Translations under genes and position numbers: made by a program
Notes under the pieces: model-generated
What the model was told of the DNA's origin: nothing
Seen by the model: only the letters and a program-made list of their open reading frames with translations
Database searches by the model: none
Shown here: positions 16,297-25,725 of the stretch, piece by piece
How positions within the stretch are numbered: position 1 is the first letter of the stretch
Layout of the letters: every line of letters starts with the position of its first letter
NCBI RefSeq assembly: GCF_900114535.1
Contig: NZ_FOTK01000037.1
Span: 1 to 62,646 of the forward strand
Reading direction: 5' to 3'
Source: Methylobacterium pseudosasicola
GTDB taxonomy: Bacteria; Pseudomonadota; Alphaproteobacteria; Rhizobiales; Beijerinckiaceae
Length of the DNA stretch: 62,646 bases

Positions 16297-16691
16297 CCCG
16301 GGCGCGCCTGACAGACTCAAACATCTCCGGATGCGGCGCGGGTCCCCTCTCTGGTGCGGGCGACCGGATTTACAGAATGCGGTCCGGATGGTTCTCGGCT
16401 GCAAGAGAACTCTGTCCGAGGCAAGCAAGCGCTCTCCCTCCCCCCTCTGCGGGGGAGGGTGGCCCCCGAAGGGGGTCGGGAGAGGGGAGCGACGGTGCAG
16501 AACAGGGCTCTGCCCGTCATGCCGGTCGCGCCTCTCCTGAACCCGGGTTCCCCTCTCCCGACCCCTGCGGACGCAGGGGCCACCCTCCCCCGCAGAGGGG
16601 GGAGGGAGGCGCGCTTGGGGGTAGCCTTCGCCCTCATCCGGAAACGCCATGCGGCCGCCGCAGACGACGGCCGGGAGGGCAGGGAGGCCGT
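16297..16691. other. Convergent intergenic region with repeats
   Basis: Lies between the serine hydrolase and the oppositely oriented membrane protein gene. Apart from the inverted repeat pair described separately, I see no gene in it. Confidence 0.5.
16436..16606. repeat. Inverted pair of ~52-57 bp palindromic intergenic repeats
   Basis: Copy A (16436-16487) and copy B (16550-16606) are reverse complements of each other: CCCTCCCCCCTCTGCGGGG in A answers CCCCGCAGAGGGGGGAGGG in B, and the GTCGGGAGAGGGG end of A answers CCCCTCTCCCGAC in B. Each carries its own small hairpin, with different loop sequences. The spacer is about 60 bases. Related CCCTCTCCCG palindromes occur at 39785-39877. Most likely a non-autonomous extragenic repeat. 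Confidence 0.7.
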
Positions 16692-18092
16692 TCAGGCCTC
16701 GGTTGGGCCCGCGCCCGAGACGGGCCGGCGCCGGACGAGCTGGTACAGCCGGGTCAGTGACCCGGCCCGTCCGTTGCGGATGAACCGCCGGCCGACATTG
16801 GCCCAGGCGATCGACGTCACCGGCGAGGCCGGATCGACCAGGGCGCTGAGCGCCCGCGTATAATCGAGCACCAGCCCGGGGGTCCAGGTCATGGACCGGG
16901 CGCCGTTCCGCAGCAGGGCGGCGGCCCAGAATTCCGGGCTGGTCAGCGCGTTGGCGAGGTTCCGCCACGGATGCCCATCGCGGCTGAACGCGCCCTCCAC
17001 CGCCACGTCCAGGGCGCGGGCGACCGTGGTCGAGCAGTTGCGGCTGATGAAATTGTAGGTGGTATCGCCGCAATAGGACTCCCAGAACGCCCGCAGCCGA
17101 GCGCCGTCGACCCCGTTCAGCGTGACCGCCACCGTGGCCTCGCACCAATCCGCGACCTCCTCCCGATGGGACGGCAGGAACCGGCCTGGGACGTCGTTCT
17201 CGGGCCCGGCGCGCAGGCTCGACCGGAGGTTGGCGGGGGAGCGATCGATCTCCACCGCGGGGTAGTGGCTGATATAGAGGTCGCCCCCCAGTTCCAGGGC
17301 GGCGTGGCCGGTGGAATACCGCCCCGCCACATCGACGGAGGCAACGTAGCGCCGGACCAGCCGCTGCGTGGCAGGCGTGGTCGCCTGGCCGGTCGGGGTC
17401 CAGACATAGACCGTCAGGCTGTCCGAGCCCGGGTCCGGCGTCCCCTCCGGCATGGGCTCGGACACCGTCTGACGCGTGCGCAGGCCCGCCAGGGCCAGCC
17501 GCCCGCCGTTGATGATCAGGAACATCCCGATGCAGTAGCCCACAGTGCCGACATACCAGGTCGGCCAAGGCTGGAGGTGGAACACCCCGAAGGCGACGCC
17601 CAGCGCGCCGAGCGCCACCGAGGTCCGCCATTCGGGAAACTTCAGCAGGTAGGCGAGGACGATCCGGATCGCGCCGTCGACCAGGAAGGCGGTGCCGAAC
17701 AGCATCGCCAGCAGGAAGAAGCTCGAGGCCGAGGCCATCATGATCAGGATGGCGGCCCCGGACAGGAACAGGCCCTTGAAGATCCGCAGCCGCCGGGCCG
17801 CCCCCGCGGCGATCAGGCCGGCAGCGAGCGAGCCGAGTCCGTCCAGGAGTAGGAGCAGGCCGAACCAGCGTTCCGGGATGTGGACCGCCCCCGCGAAGGC
17901 ATCGATCATCACGGCCACGCCCAGCAGGGCCAGGGCCACGCCGGCGGCCAGGATCAGGGTCGCGTGGCGGCGGACCGCCTCGCCCCCGACCAGCACCTGC
18001 CAGAGCGGCGCCATCCGGGCGTAACCCTCCCGGATCGGACGCTGCGGATCGGGGCCGTCATGCCGGAGCGGCAGGGAGGGGAGATGGGACAT
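16692..18092 (-). CDS. DUF308 (HdeD-like) membrane protein fused to a papain-like domain
   Basis: 466 residues. Six or seven membrane helices between about 38 and 215 match the DUF308/HdeD pattern of paired helices. From about 225 the chain is soluble: STGHAALELGGDLYISHYPAVEID, then a long segment and NFISRNCSTTVARAL. A His in GHAALEL with a later Cys in NCST is the order seen in permuted papain-like (NlpC/P60-related) domains, so a membrane-tethered amidase or peptidase is plausible. The fusion was not matched to a named protein. The annotation of the N-terminus is firmer than the C-terminus. Confidence 0.65.
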   Translation of the reverse strand: MSHLPSLPLRHDGPDPQRPIREGYARMAPLWQVLVGGEAVRRHATLILAAGVALALLGVAVMIDAFAGAVHIPERWFGLLLLLDGLGSLAAGLIAAGAARRLRIFKGLFLSGAAILIMMASASSFFLLAMLFGTAFLVDGAIRIVLAYLLKFPEWRTSVALGALGVAFGVFHLQPWPTWYVGTVGYCIGMFLIINGGRLALAGLRTRQTVSEPMPEGTPDPGSDSLTVYVWTPTGQATTPATQRLVRRYVASVDVAGRYSTGHAALELGGDLYISHYPAVEIDRSPANLRSSLRAGPENDVPGRFLPSHREEVADWCEATVAVTLNGVDGARLRAFWESYCGDTTYNFISRNCSTTVARALDVAVEGAFSRDGHPWRNLANALTSPEFWAAALLRNGARSMTWTPGLVLDYTRALSALVDPASPVTSIAWANVGRRFIRNGRAGSLTRLYQLVRRRPVSGAGPTEA

Positions 18093-18304
18093 GACCGGTC
18101 GTCTTCGGAAGCACAGGTGCGGCCCGCACCTTCCACGAGTCGCCTGAGGACTCTGTTAATGGAATCGCCGCCGGCGCGCCTCCCAGCGTGGTATCCACCA
18201 AGCACATTCGGCTCCGCCGAGCCACCCGATGGGATGGGACCTTGGGAGCGGCGTCGGTTTCACCCGAACCGGCTGCCGCTCCCAAGCCTACGACTCGGCG
18301 CAGA

Positions 18305-19979
18305 TCAGTTCTTGCGCACGAGAACCGACGGAACATCCGATCCGCCGAGTCCCAGATCCGACAGCTTGTAGGAGATCTGCGCGAAGGCGCCGTAGCGATC
18401 GGTCTCGAACTTGGTCGGGCTGACCGGATTAAACGGGAATTTTGTGCGGCCCGAACCCGTCTGCATCCGCCAGTAGCGGCCGCCAACACCGACGCTGACA
18501 GCCGGCGTCAGGTCGTACGAGAGGATGCCCTCGGCGAAATAGCCATCCCCGTTGCCCCGCTGTGGAAGCGGGTTGATGATGGGCCGGAGCCAGTGGCGGT
18601 CGACGCCGGTCGCGGCGACCACGGGCAGATAGGCGCCTTCCAGGCTGACCTTGAACCGATCGAACCGCGCCGCACCGATGAGGCCGATGCGCAGCGCATT
18701 CCAGCGCAGGTTCTCGGTCAGGACCTTGATAGTGTCCGGCACGGCACCGCGGCCTGCACAGATGTCCCCTCCAGCCACCTGGGTGCAGCCATAGCCGTTG
18801 GCCAGTTCGGCGTCGTACTGGTAGCCGACGAACCCGCCTAGGCTGAAGCCGTCCCGGCGGAGCGCCGTGTAGCCGAGATCGATGGCACCGTAGCTGATGT
18901 CGCCGTCTTTGATCGGCGAGAGGGTCTTCGAATAGGGGATTTCGAGAGGTGGGAAATCCTCGTCGTAGAGGTGGCCGGAGGTGGTGCCGCCCGATCCGAG
19001 AAAGCCCTTCGCGAACAAGCCCGTCGGGTTGTGATCAATCCGGGCGAAGCTCTCGCCGGCATGGGCCTCCGTGTTCTGGTAGGTCAACCGGGAATTGACT
19101 TGGCCGCGCGTGTACGGGTCGCCCAGCGTGTAGCGCGGGCCACCGGAACTGTAGAAGTAGCGCAGGCCGCCCTCGAACCCCCAGATTCCAGCCCCCGCAG
19201 AGGCAACGGCGAACCGCGGAACCTGCACTCCATCGCCGAACCGGTAATTGAGGCCGACCCGGGTCAGGAACCCGTCCGTGGTAGCGCGCGTGCCGATGCG
19301 ATAACGGGTCGTGTCGTCGAAGACCGCGCGGCTGCCGAGATCGTAGTACAATCCCTCGATCTTGGCCGAGAGATGCTGGCTGAAGGCATATTCGACGCCA
19401 CCACCGACCACGTAGCCGAGGCGGATATCACCGCGACGGGCGCCGAACCTGGGACCAAAGAGACCGCGAAGAGTTTGCGTCGTGTCGACGCGAACGTTGC
19501 CGACCGCGAGGCCTCCGGTGGCGTAGACCAGCGTCTGGCCGGCGGCGAGACCCGCCTTCCCGCGCAGGGTCGTGAGATTATCCAGCCGCTGCCCGGCATG
19601 CGCGGTGCTGAACCGGTAGCCCCCCCCCCCCGCCGACGGCCGGGAAAGTCCCTTCGCGGGACCCGTAATCCCAGAGGCGGGTGAATTGATAATCCGCCGC
19701 GCCGCCAACGAGCAGGTGCGCCCCGAACAACCTGTTGTAGCCGATCTCGCCACCCGCGATGAACGCGCCATCGCTTCCCTTCCGGGTCTCGATGATCGGG
19801 CAGCTATTCGCGCCGCGTTTCCCGTTCGGCCCGATGCAATCGAACCGCGTCGCGCTATCCAGGCCTCCGTACCCCGCGAACAAGCCGCTGTAGAATCCGG
19901 ATCAACCGGGCACGGATACGCCTCCCGATTCGATGATCGATTTCTTGAGAAAATCCGCAGAATACGAGTTATTTAACAT
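18305..19979 (-). pseudogene. Outer-membrane beta-barrel protein with nonsense codon and frameshift
   Basis: Opacity-porin-like barrel. A frame starting ATG at 19979 runs 25 codons to a TGA at 19904-19902, directly before SGFYSGLFAGYGG; the family motif is W-SGFY, so TGA probably replaced TGG (Trp). Translation of the barrel then continues until a run of 12 C at 19620-19631, where the frame breaks; the rest (YRFSTAHAGQRLDNLTTLRGK onward) is open to 18305 in the next frame. Removing one base from the run restores it. The frame has no recognisable signal peptide. Family: COG3637-like porin with alternating strand pattern throughout. Sequencing error in the homopolymer cannot be excluded for the frameshift, but would not explain the TGA. 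Confidence 0.7.
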
Positions 19980-20567
19980 TCAGCTTCTATGATCGCAGCA
20001 AAGATCAGTATCTTCATTGCACGATCCGATTTTTATGGCTCTATCTGATCCATACTCGATCAAATCGTCACGTATCGCCAAGATGGATATTGAGCAAACT
20101 AGAATTTTTATATTTTTTGACAAACCATCTCAGATATCATGATCGATAGCACATAAATATTTACAGCAGTGATTGAAAAATCCATGCCGTGATGTTTCTC
20201 GGCTCACAACAGTCCATTCCATTGTCCAACAGACTTGATCGTCGGCGAACGATGCGCACGCACAGCGGCCGGGACTGCGGCAAATGGGAAACAACGCGCC
20301 TTCGCACGGCGTCGACCTTCGCGAATGAGCAATAATTGCCATGAGCCGAAGGATGGGCAACCTCGTGTTGAGATGGTGGAACAAAAAACGCTCAAAGACT
20401 ATTCAAGGTAAACCCTAGACAATTCGTCGCAATTTTGTATTGTTAGTCGCCAATTTTGGCGGGGTATCAGCAGTCCGGCGGCATTTAGACCGGGACGATC
20501 CGGTAAAATTATCGGTATCTTCTGCGATAGAACTTGATACGTCGCGGCAACCTGAAGCGAGGGGAAT
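19980..20567. other. AT-rich intergenic island upstream of mucR
   Basis: About 590 bases, strikingly AT-rich around 19980-20200 (several TTTTTATATTTTTTG-like runs and T-A steps) in a GC-rich chromosome. No believable gene. It separates the decayed barrel gene from the divergent mucR and would suit MucR/H-NS-type binding. Confidence 0.5.
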
Positions 20568-20996
20568 ATGAACACGATCGAAATCGACACCAATACTCAG
20601 GAACCGAACTACGACCTGATCAAATGCACGGCGTCACTGGTCGCCGCTTATGTATCGCGCAACGCCGTCGGTGTTGAAGTGCTGCCGGCTCTGATCGATC
20701 AGGTCCACACGGCCATCTCGGTGCTTCAGGGCAGCACCGCCGGCTCGACCTCGGCCTGGACCGGCCCGACGGCCGCGCAGATCGAGGCCTCGATCGGCCA
20801 GGACGGCCTGATCAGCTTCATCGACGGGCGGCCCTACAAGACGCTCAAGCGGCACCTCACCGCCCACGGCCTCACGCCCGAGCGGTACCGCGCCAAGTTC
20901 GGCCTGCCGGCCGACTACCCGATGGTCGCCCCGAGCTACGCCGAGCGGCGCTCGCAGATCGCCAAGGCGATCCAGCTCGGCCACAAGGTCGGCTGA
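20568..20996 (+). CDS. Ros/MucR-family transcriptional regulator
   Basis: 142 residues; GAGGGG precedes the ATG closely. The C-terminal Ros/MucR domain (about 80-130) is clear: FIDGRPYKTLKRHLTAHGLTPERYRAKFGLPADYPMVAP. In Ros the zinc ligands are Cys-x2-Asp-x9-His-x-His; here the Cys position is Ser83, with Asp86, His96 and His100 kept, so the fold probably holds without zinc, as reported for some Mesorhizobium homologues. The N-terminal half should mediate oligomerisation. MucR proteins silence genes by binding AT-rich DNA with T-A steps; an AT-rich island lies just upstream, consistent with autoregulation. Confidence 0.92.
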   Translation: MNTIEIDTNTQEPNYDLIKCTASLVAAYVSRNAVGVEVLPALIDQVHTAISVLQGSTAGSTSAWTGPTAAQIEASIGQDGLISFIDGRPYKTLKRHLTAHGLTPERYRAKFGLPADYPMVAPSYAERRSQIAKAIQLGHKVG

Positions 20997-21203
20997 GTGC
21001 GCGCGCGCGTCCCGCCGCGGACCGGCTCCCGGTTTGGGCCAACCGGGCCGATCCGCGCGGGACGCGCGCCGTGACGGTTCCACATGCTGCGGCGTGAACC
21101 AAGGCACGCCCAGCTTGTCGATCGCAGCAGTCTTCGCGGCCGAGTTCGGCGCTCCCGAAGTCGCCCAGCCGGCGAACTCGGGGCCGCCCGGAGCCGGCTT
21201 CGC

Positions 21204-22229
21204 TCAGCCCTTGGCCACTGCCAGCGTGCCGTCGTCCATCAGGATGAAGCGGATGCCGGCCCGGCGCAGGGACGCGACGGCCTGAAGTAAGGAGCGGCTC
21301 CCGCGATGCTCGCTACCCTCTTCCAGGCGCCGCACGGTGGAATGCGACAGGCCGCTCGCCTGGGCCAAGTCCATCATCGACCAGTCCAGCAGGGCCCGGG
21401 CCGCGCGCAGATGATGGCCGCTCACAGCTTGGTCGAGACCTTCGTTGAGCGCCGCCGAGATCGGCATGGGGCTCCGGACCGGGCATTTCAGGCCGCAGCG
21501 TCCGAGATAGGTGCCATCCGGATCCCGGACGGGCATCGAGACGATCCTGAAATGCCACAGCTCGCCGTTGGCGAGGCGCTCGTGGGCCGTGCCCTGAAAG
21601 AATTGCTGCGTCTCGAACTGCGCCTGGGCCGCCTCCTGGAAGGCGCCCCGTTCCTCGGGAACGATCATGAGATACGGGTTGGTGCAGATCTCCTCATAGG
21701 GAAGCCCATGCACCTGCGCCACCTCGAAGGGGATTTCGAAGCGGTTATCGAGCCCGATCGAGAAGCACGTGATATGCTCCGTGAGATACAGAGCGCCCCG
21801 CCGCCGCCGCTCCAGCTGACGCATCTGCGCCAGCTGCTCCCGGTCGGTGACATCGAGCGCCGTGCCGTTCACGGCCACGGGCCGGCCATCCCCGGAGAAG
21901 CGCGCCTCCATCACCAGCGAGAGCACGCGCATCGTGCCGTTCGGGCGAATCACCCGAACGATCGTCTCACGGGGCACGTGGCCCTGCCGGACTTCGCCGA
22001 GCGATGGCAACAGGTGCCGATCTTCCGGATGGACCAGGCTCAGGAGCAGGTCGTAATTCGCCTTCGCGGCATTCGGAACGAGACCCAGGAGGCGGAAGAA
22101 CCCCGGCGACCAGATCTGTTCGCCACCCGCGAGCACCCAGCTCCAGGCCCCGCTCAACCCCCGGCTCTCGGTGATCGTCAGAAATTCCCCGGAGGAAAAG
22201 GTCAGTGCGCTGAGGGCGGAATGAAACAT
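21204..22229 (-). CDS. PAS-domain protein with C-terminal HTH
   Basis: 341 residues from the ATG at 22229 (MFHSALSALTF); the upstream in-frame extension looks non-coding. A PAS_3-type sensor domain at about 20-130 (WSWVLAGGEQIWSPGFFRLLGL, HPEDRHLL, TALDVTDREQ) is followed by a second PAS-like region to about 250. The C-terminal XRE-type helix-turn-helix is seen in LRAARALLDWSMMDLAQASGLSHSTVRRLEEG. It probably links a small-molecule or redox signal to DNA binding; ligand and targets are unknown. A kinase domain is absent. PAS in front of an XRE domain occurs in Methylobacterium-type genomes. Confidence 0.85.
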   Translation of the reverse strand: MFHSALSALTFSSGEFLTITESRGLSGAWSWVLAGGEQIWSPGFFRLLGLVPNAAKANYDLLLSLVHPEDRHLLPSLGEVRQGHVPRETIVRVIRPNGTMRVLSLVMEARFSGDGRPVAVNGTALDVTDREQLAQMRQLERRRRGALYLTEHITCFSIGLDNRFEIPFEVAQVHGLPYEEICTNPYLMIVPEERGAFQEAAQAQFETQQFFQGTAHERLANGELWHFRIVSMPVRDPDGTYLGRCGLKCPVRSPMPISAALNEGLDQAVSGHHLRAARALLDWSMMDLAQASGLSHSTVRRLEEGSEHRGSRSLLQAVASLRRAGIRFILMDDGTLAVAKG

Positions 22230-23130
22230 CTCAGAGCATCCCGAACGTAGTCTTGCCCGCGGCCATCGATCCAGACGCATCCCGGGTGGGCCGCTTCGGC
22301 CGAACCTGTCGTCTGAGACGCGGCGCCGAAGCGAAAGCATCGCGCAGAGGCCTTCCACGGCGCCCGCAAAGCCGCGCCATGGACTCTAAGGCACCCGCAA
22401 CGCCCAGCCTTCGCGCGGCGTAGCGGCGCCGCTCTCCCGCACACGCCATCGAGACCCGCCCGGTGGCGACGGATGCGATGCTCCGGCGTGTGGTGTGATG
22501 CGCAAGAATCGGGGCCATCCCTGTATAAGTCGATACCCACCGGCATCATTCGGACATCGCGGCGAAGATAATATGGGCGTCGGTCCTCTGAATCACCCCC
22601 TCTGGAGGTAGATCGGATATGCAAAAATCTCGTCTTTTATCGCACGAGATCGATAAAAATTTCGCAAATGCTCTTACACTAAATAATTTTCGCGCATCGA
22701 ACGTTATGAATCGGCAGAATATCACACCGTGACACATACGGATTGATGTCACTCTAAAATAAAACATACGTTACGCAGAAAACATCACGCAGATGGCGGA
22801 TACCGATCTATTTTCTGCTGTAATTTGAAATTTCATGTCACGCACGGCACATGAATAATCACAGCATCTGATAATCGACGGCGAGACAAGGGTCCGTCCA
22901 TCTGGATCCGCGTCCTGAACGATGCGGCTCGCGGCAGGCTCCCCGACGCGCGGGAGGGGAGACCTAGCCGGATCCTGGACAGGATCGGCGGGAAGGGCGC
23001 ACGGTCGGTTCGGGACGGCTATGCCCGGGAAGATCCGCGGCCCGAATATGAAACCACGCGATTGACATCCCTTGCCCAACGAGGCCCGTCCGTCGCGGGG
23101 CCGGTCAGCGGCCCGCACGGGAGAAGCCGC
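22230..23130. other. Intergenic region with AT-rich island
   Basis: About 900 bases between the divergent PAS-HTH and sugar kinase genes. The part around 22590-22870 is AT-rich, with TTATCGCACGAGATCGATAA near 22640 as a partial dyad; flanks are GC-rich. I see no gene. Together with the island before mucR it may be a silencer-binding region. Confidence 0.45.
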
Positions 23131-24045
23131 ATGAGGGTCGCCTGCGTCGGCGAGTGCATGGTCGAGCTGTCGGAGCGGCCGGATGGGAGCCTCGTCCGGG
23201 GTTTTGGCGGCGATACGCTGAACACCGCCCTCTATCTCGCCCGCCTCGGCGTGCCGGTGGATTACGTGACGGCGCTGGGGGACGATCCCTGGAGCGACGC
23301 GATGGTGGCGGCCTGGGGCGGCGAGGGCATCGGCCTCGGCCGGATCCGTCGGCTGCCGGACCGGATGCCGGGGCTGTACATCATCCGCACTGATGACGCG
23401 GGCGAGCGCAGCTTTCATTACTGGCGCGACAGCGCCGCCGCCCGGGACCTGTTCTCCGAGCCGGGTGCCCCAAAGACGCGCGCCGCCCTGGAGGCCGACG
23501 ACCTCGTCTACGTCTCCGGCATCAGCCTGTCGCTCTACGGCGAGGCCGGCCGCGCGGCGCTCGCCGAGACCCTGGCGGCCCTGCGTGCCCGGGGTGGCCG
23601 GGTCGCGTTCGACACGAATTACCGGCCCCGCGGCTGGCCGGACCGGGAGGTGGCCCGCACCACGTTCCGCGCGGCTCTGGCTCTGGCGGATTTGATCTTC
23701 GCCTCGGTGGAGGATCTGGACTGGCTGTTCGGCGCGGCCGGCGAGAACGAGGTGCTGCGCCATCGCGGCCGCGCCGAGATCGTGCTCAAGACCTCGGACG
23801 ATTCGATCCCGGTCGCGCGGGTGCTGCACGGGGCGAGCGAGACCGCCGTTCCGGCCGGCCCGGTGGCGCGGGTGGTCGATACCACCGCCGCCGGTGACAG
23901 TTTTGCGGCGGGCTACATCGCGGCCCGCATCGCCGGGCTGAGCCCCGAGGCCGCCGCCGTCGAGGCGCACCGCCTGGCGGGCACCGTGATCGGGCATCGC
24001 GGCGCCGTGATCCCCCGGGAGGCGATGCCGGCCCTGGCGTTCTGA
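23131..24045 (+). CDS. kdgK: PfkB-family sugar kinase, 2-keto-3-deoxygluconate kinase-like
   Basis: 304 residues; start chosen for GGGAGAA ahead of ATG and for MRVACVGECMVELSE, the normal N-terminus. PfkB signature 1 region FGGDTLNTALYLARLG and signature 2 VVDTTAAGDSFAAGYIAARI carry the substrate loop and catalytic Asp. Homologues phosphorylate 2-keto-3-deoxygluconate for the Entner-Doudoroff type pathway; the substrate is inferred from the overall match. No sugar pathway genes adjoin it. A two-hairpin repeat lies just after the stop. Confidence 0.85.
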   Translation: MRVACVGECMVELSERPDGSLVRGFGGDTLNTALYLARLGVPVDYVTALGDDPWSDAMVAAWGGEGIGLGRIRRLPDRMPGLYIIRTDDAGERSFHYWRDSAAARDLFSEPGAPKTRAALEADDLVYVSGISLSLYGEAGRAALAETLAALRARGGRVAFDTNYRPRGWPDREVARTTFRAALALADLIFASVEDLDWLFGAAGENEVLRHRGRAEIVLKTSDDSIPVARVLHGASETAVPAGPVARVVDTTAAGDSFAAGYIAARIAGLSPEAAAVEAHRLAGTVIGHRGAVIPREAMPALAF

Positions 24046-24050
24046 GTCCT

Positions 24051-24101
24051 GGGTTCCCAAAGGGCTCAGCCCTTTGGCGGGGTTTGGGGGCGGAGCCCCC
24101 G
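24051..24101. repeat. Two-hairpin dispersed repeat, copy 1
   Basis: Hairpin AAAGGGCTCAGCCCTTT, a GGCGGGG spacer, then hairpin GGGGGCGGAGCCCCC. The same design occurs at 35113-35165 (reversed) and 60060-60110. Placed right after kdgK, so it probably ends its transcript. Confidence 0.75.
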
Positions 24102-24223
24102 AGAACATCCATCGATCGGGGCGCCGCCCTTGAGGCGGACAAGCGCAGCCGCTACCTGTGCCCTCGGGGGATCGACCGCCCCCGGGCAGGATCGCCGCGC
24201 ATCGAGCGGCCGAGAGGGCACCC

Positions 24224-25024
24224 GTGGCGCCGAGTTCCCCGCCGATTCAGGCTCCTGAGCCCGACGCATCCGCGCCCGGCCCCGCGACCCCGAAGACGCG
24301 CGTCAGCGCGCGGGGGCGGCTGCGCACCTATTTCCTCACCGGCATCATCGTGGCCGGCCCGCTGGCGATCACCGCCTACATCACCTGGTGGTTCATCGCG
24401 CTGATCGATTCCTTCGTGAAGCCGCTGGTGCCGGCGAGCTACCTGCCGGACCATTACCTGCCATTCTCGATTCCGGGCCTCGGCCTGGTGATCGCGTTCC
24501 TGGCGGTGACGCTGCTGGGCTTTCTCACGGCCAACCTCGTCGGCCGCTCGGTGATCGAGTTCGGCGAGGTGCTGCTGGCCCGCACGCCGGTGATCTCCGG
24601 CCTGTACAAGGGCCTGCGCCAGATCTTCGAGACCCTGTTCTCGGCCAACGGCACCTCGTTCCGCACGGTCGGCCTGGTCGAGTTCCCGGTAAAGGGCACG
24701 TGGTCGGTGGTGTTCCTGTCGGCGCCCGCATCCCCGGAGGTCGAGGGCGCGCTCCAGGCCCGGAATGCGGCCGGCGCGGACGAGATGGTGGGGGTGTTCC
24801 TGCCCTGCGCCCCCAACCCGACCACGGGCTTCTTCTTCTACCTGCCGCGCTCGGCCGTGGTGGAGCTGCATATCAGCGTCGACGACGCGGCCAAGCTCGT
24901 GATGTCGGCGGGCGTGATCCAGCCGGAGGATCCGCAGGGCCGGCTGCACGCCATGGCGGCGTCCCTGCGGGCGGCCCAGCAGGCGGGCGACCCGGCGGCC
25001 CAGCGGGAGCCGCAGGACGCGTGA
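24224..25024 (+). CDS. DUF502 integral membrane protein
   Basis: 266 residues from a GTG at 24224, chosen because GAGAGGGC stands just upstream; an ATG further upstream at 24158 would add 22 residues. A Pro-rich cytosolic N-terminus leads to two membrane segments (LRTYFLTGIIVAGPLAITAYITWWFIALI and GLGLVIAFLAVTLLGFLTANLV), then the soluble DUF502 core with GLYKGLRQIFETLF and FPCAPNPTTGFFFYLP-like motif LPCAPNPTTGFFFYLP. The family is widespread in proteobacteria and without a known biochemical role. Confidence 0.88.
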   Translation: MAPSSPPIQAPEPDASAPGPATPKTRVSARGRLRTYFLTGIIVAGPLAITAYITWWFIALIDSFVKPLVPASYLPDHYLPFSIPGLGLVIAFLAVTLLGFLTANLVGRSVIEFGEVLLARTPVISGLYKGLRQIFETLFSANGTSFRTVGLVEFPVKGTWSVVFLSAPASPEVEGALQARNAAGADEMVGVFLPCAPNPTTGFFFYLPRSAVVELHISVDDAAKLVMSAGVIQPEDPQGRLHAMAASLRAAQQAGDPAAQREPQDA

Positions 25025-25092
25025 GGGTCAAAGGAAAGGGCCGCCCCGCGCAAGCGGAACGGCCCTGAAACCTGAGTCGTGTTCGCCCAGCG

Positions 25093-25416
25093 TCAGCGCT
25101 GCAGCGAAGCCGTCTGCGGCGCGATGGTCGGCGGGGTCGCCTGGGCGACCGTCACGGCGCTGCGGGTCGGGGTCGGCGTCCAGCCGGTGGTGCACTGGAT
25201 CGTTAGGGCCAGGCCCAAAGCGATGCAGAGCCCGTTGGCAGCCAGCCAGAAGGGGCGCGCAGCCTGCCGGACGGCAGCCTGCAAATCTTCCGACGTCTTC
25301 GTCACCGCTGCGGCGGCACCATCCGAGATCGGCAGCAGCCAGGGCTCGGTCGGTAGGGCTTGGATACCGGCCATCTCGTGGGAGCCCGGCAGGTTTTGGA
25401 ACAGTCCGTTCGACAT
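25093..25416 (-). CDS. Hypothetical single-pass membrane protein, 107 residues
   Basis: The ATG at 25416 has GGAGGA upstream. The chain has a soluble N-terminal part (MSNGLFQNLPGSHEMAG) with a stretch resembling a phasin-type helix (VTKTSEDLQAAVRQAARPFWLAANG), followed by a hydrophobic helix (LCIALGLALTIQC) and a Thr/Pro-rich tail. Function unknown. Confidence 0.65.
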   Translation of the reverse strand: MSNGLFQNLPGSHEMAGIQALPTEPWLLPISDGAAAAVTKTSEDLQAAVRQAARPFWLAANGLCIALGLALTIQCTTGWTPTPTRSAVTVAQATPPTIAPQTASLQR

Positions 25417-25725
25417 GTCCGTCCTCCAGATTCGTCCGTGATGTCCCGGCTTACCGGGCCATTCGTTCATCTGCAGTTAAGGGAAGATTGTGGCTGATGC
25501 AAGGTCACGAGGCCTGTCTACGCGCTCTCCCGACGCCTCCGAGGCTCCGGCGAAGCTTTCGCGCGCAACACCAAGCCACTGACAAAAAACATCTTTCCCA
25601 GAAGATCGTGCCTGCCATGCATCAGGCGGCGGTTCCGTGCGGTATGTTCCCTAGCGCACATGACCGGGCCGGAGCTTTCCTGAACGCCGGCCTTTCCTGA
25701 ACAGCGCCGTTCAGGAAAGGCTTGG
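25417..25725. other. Intergenic region upstream of the 107-residue gene, downstream of recG
   Basis: About 310 bases. At 25675-25720 two copies of a short sequence in inverted arrangement (TTTCCTGAACGCCGG / TTTCCTGAACAGCG and TTCAGGAAAGG) can form a hairpin CCTTTCCTGAACAGCG-CCGTTCAGGAAAGG, plausibly the recG terminator. Nothing else seen. Confidence 0.4.

Noticed and set aside
20130..20593. Small minus-strand frames in the AT-rich island
   Set aside because: No ribosome site, cysteine/histidine-rich random composition, and antisense to or upstream of mucR.
22546..22767. 73-residue frame in the second AT-rich island
   Set aside because: No ribosome site or recognisable domain; length expected by chance in AT-rich DNA.
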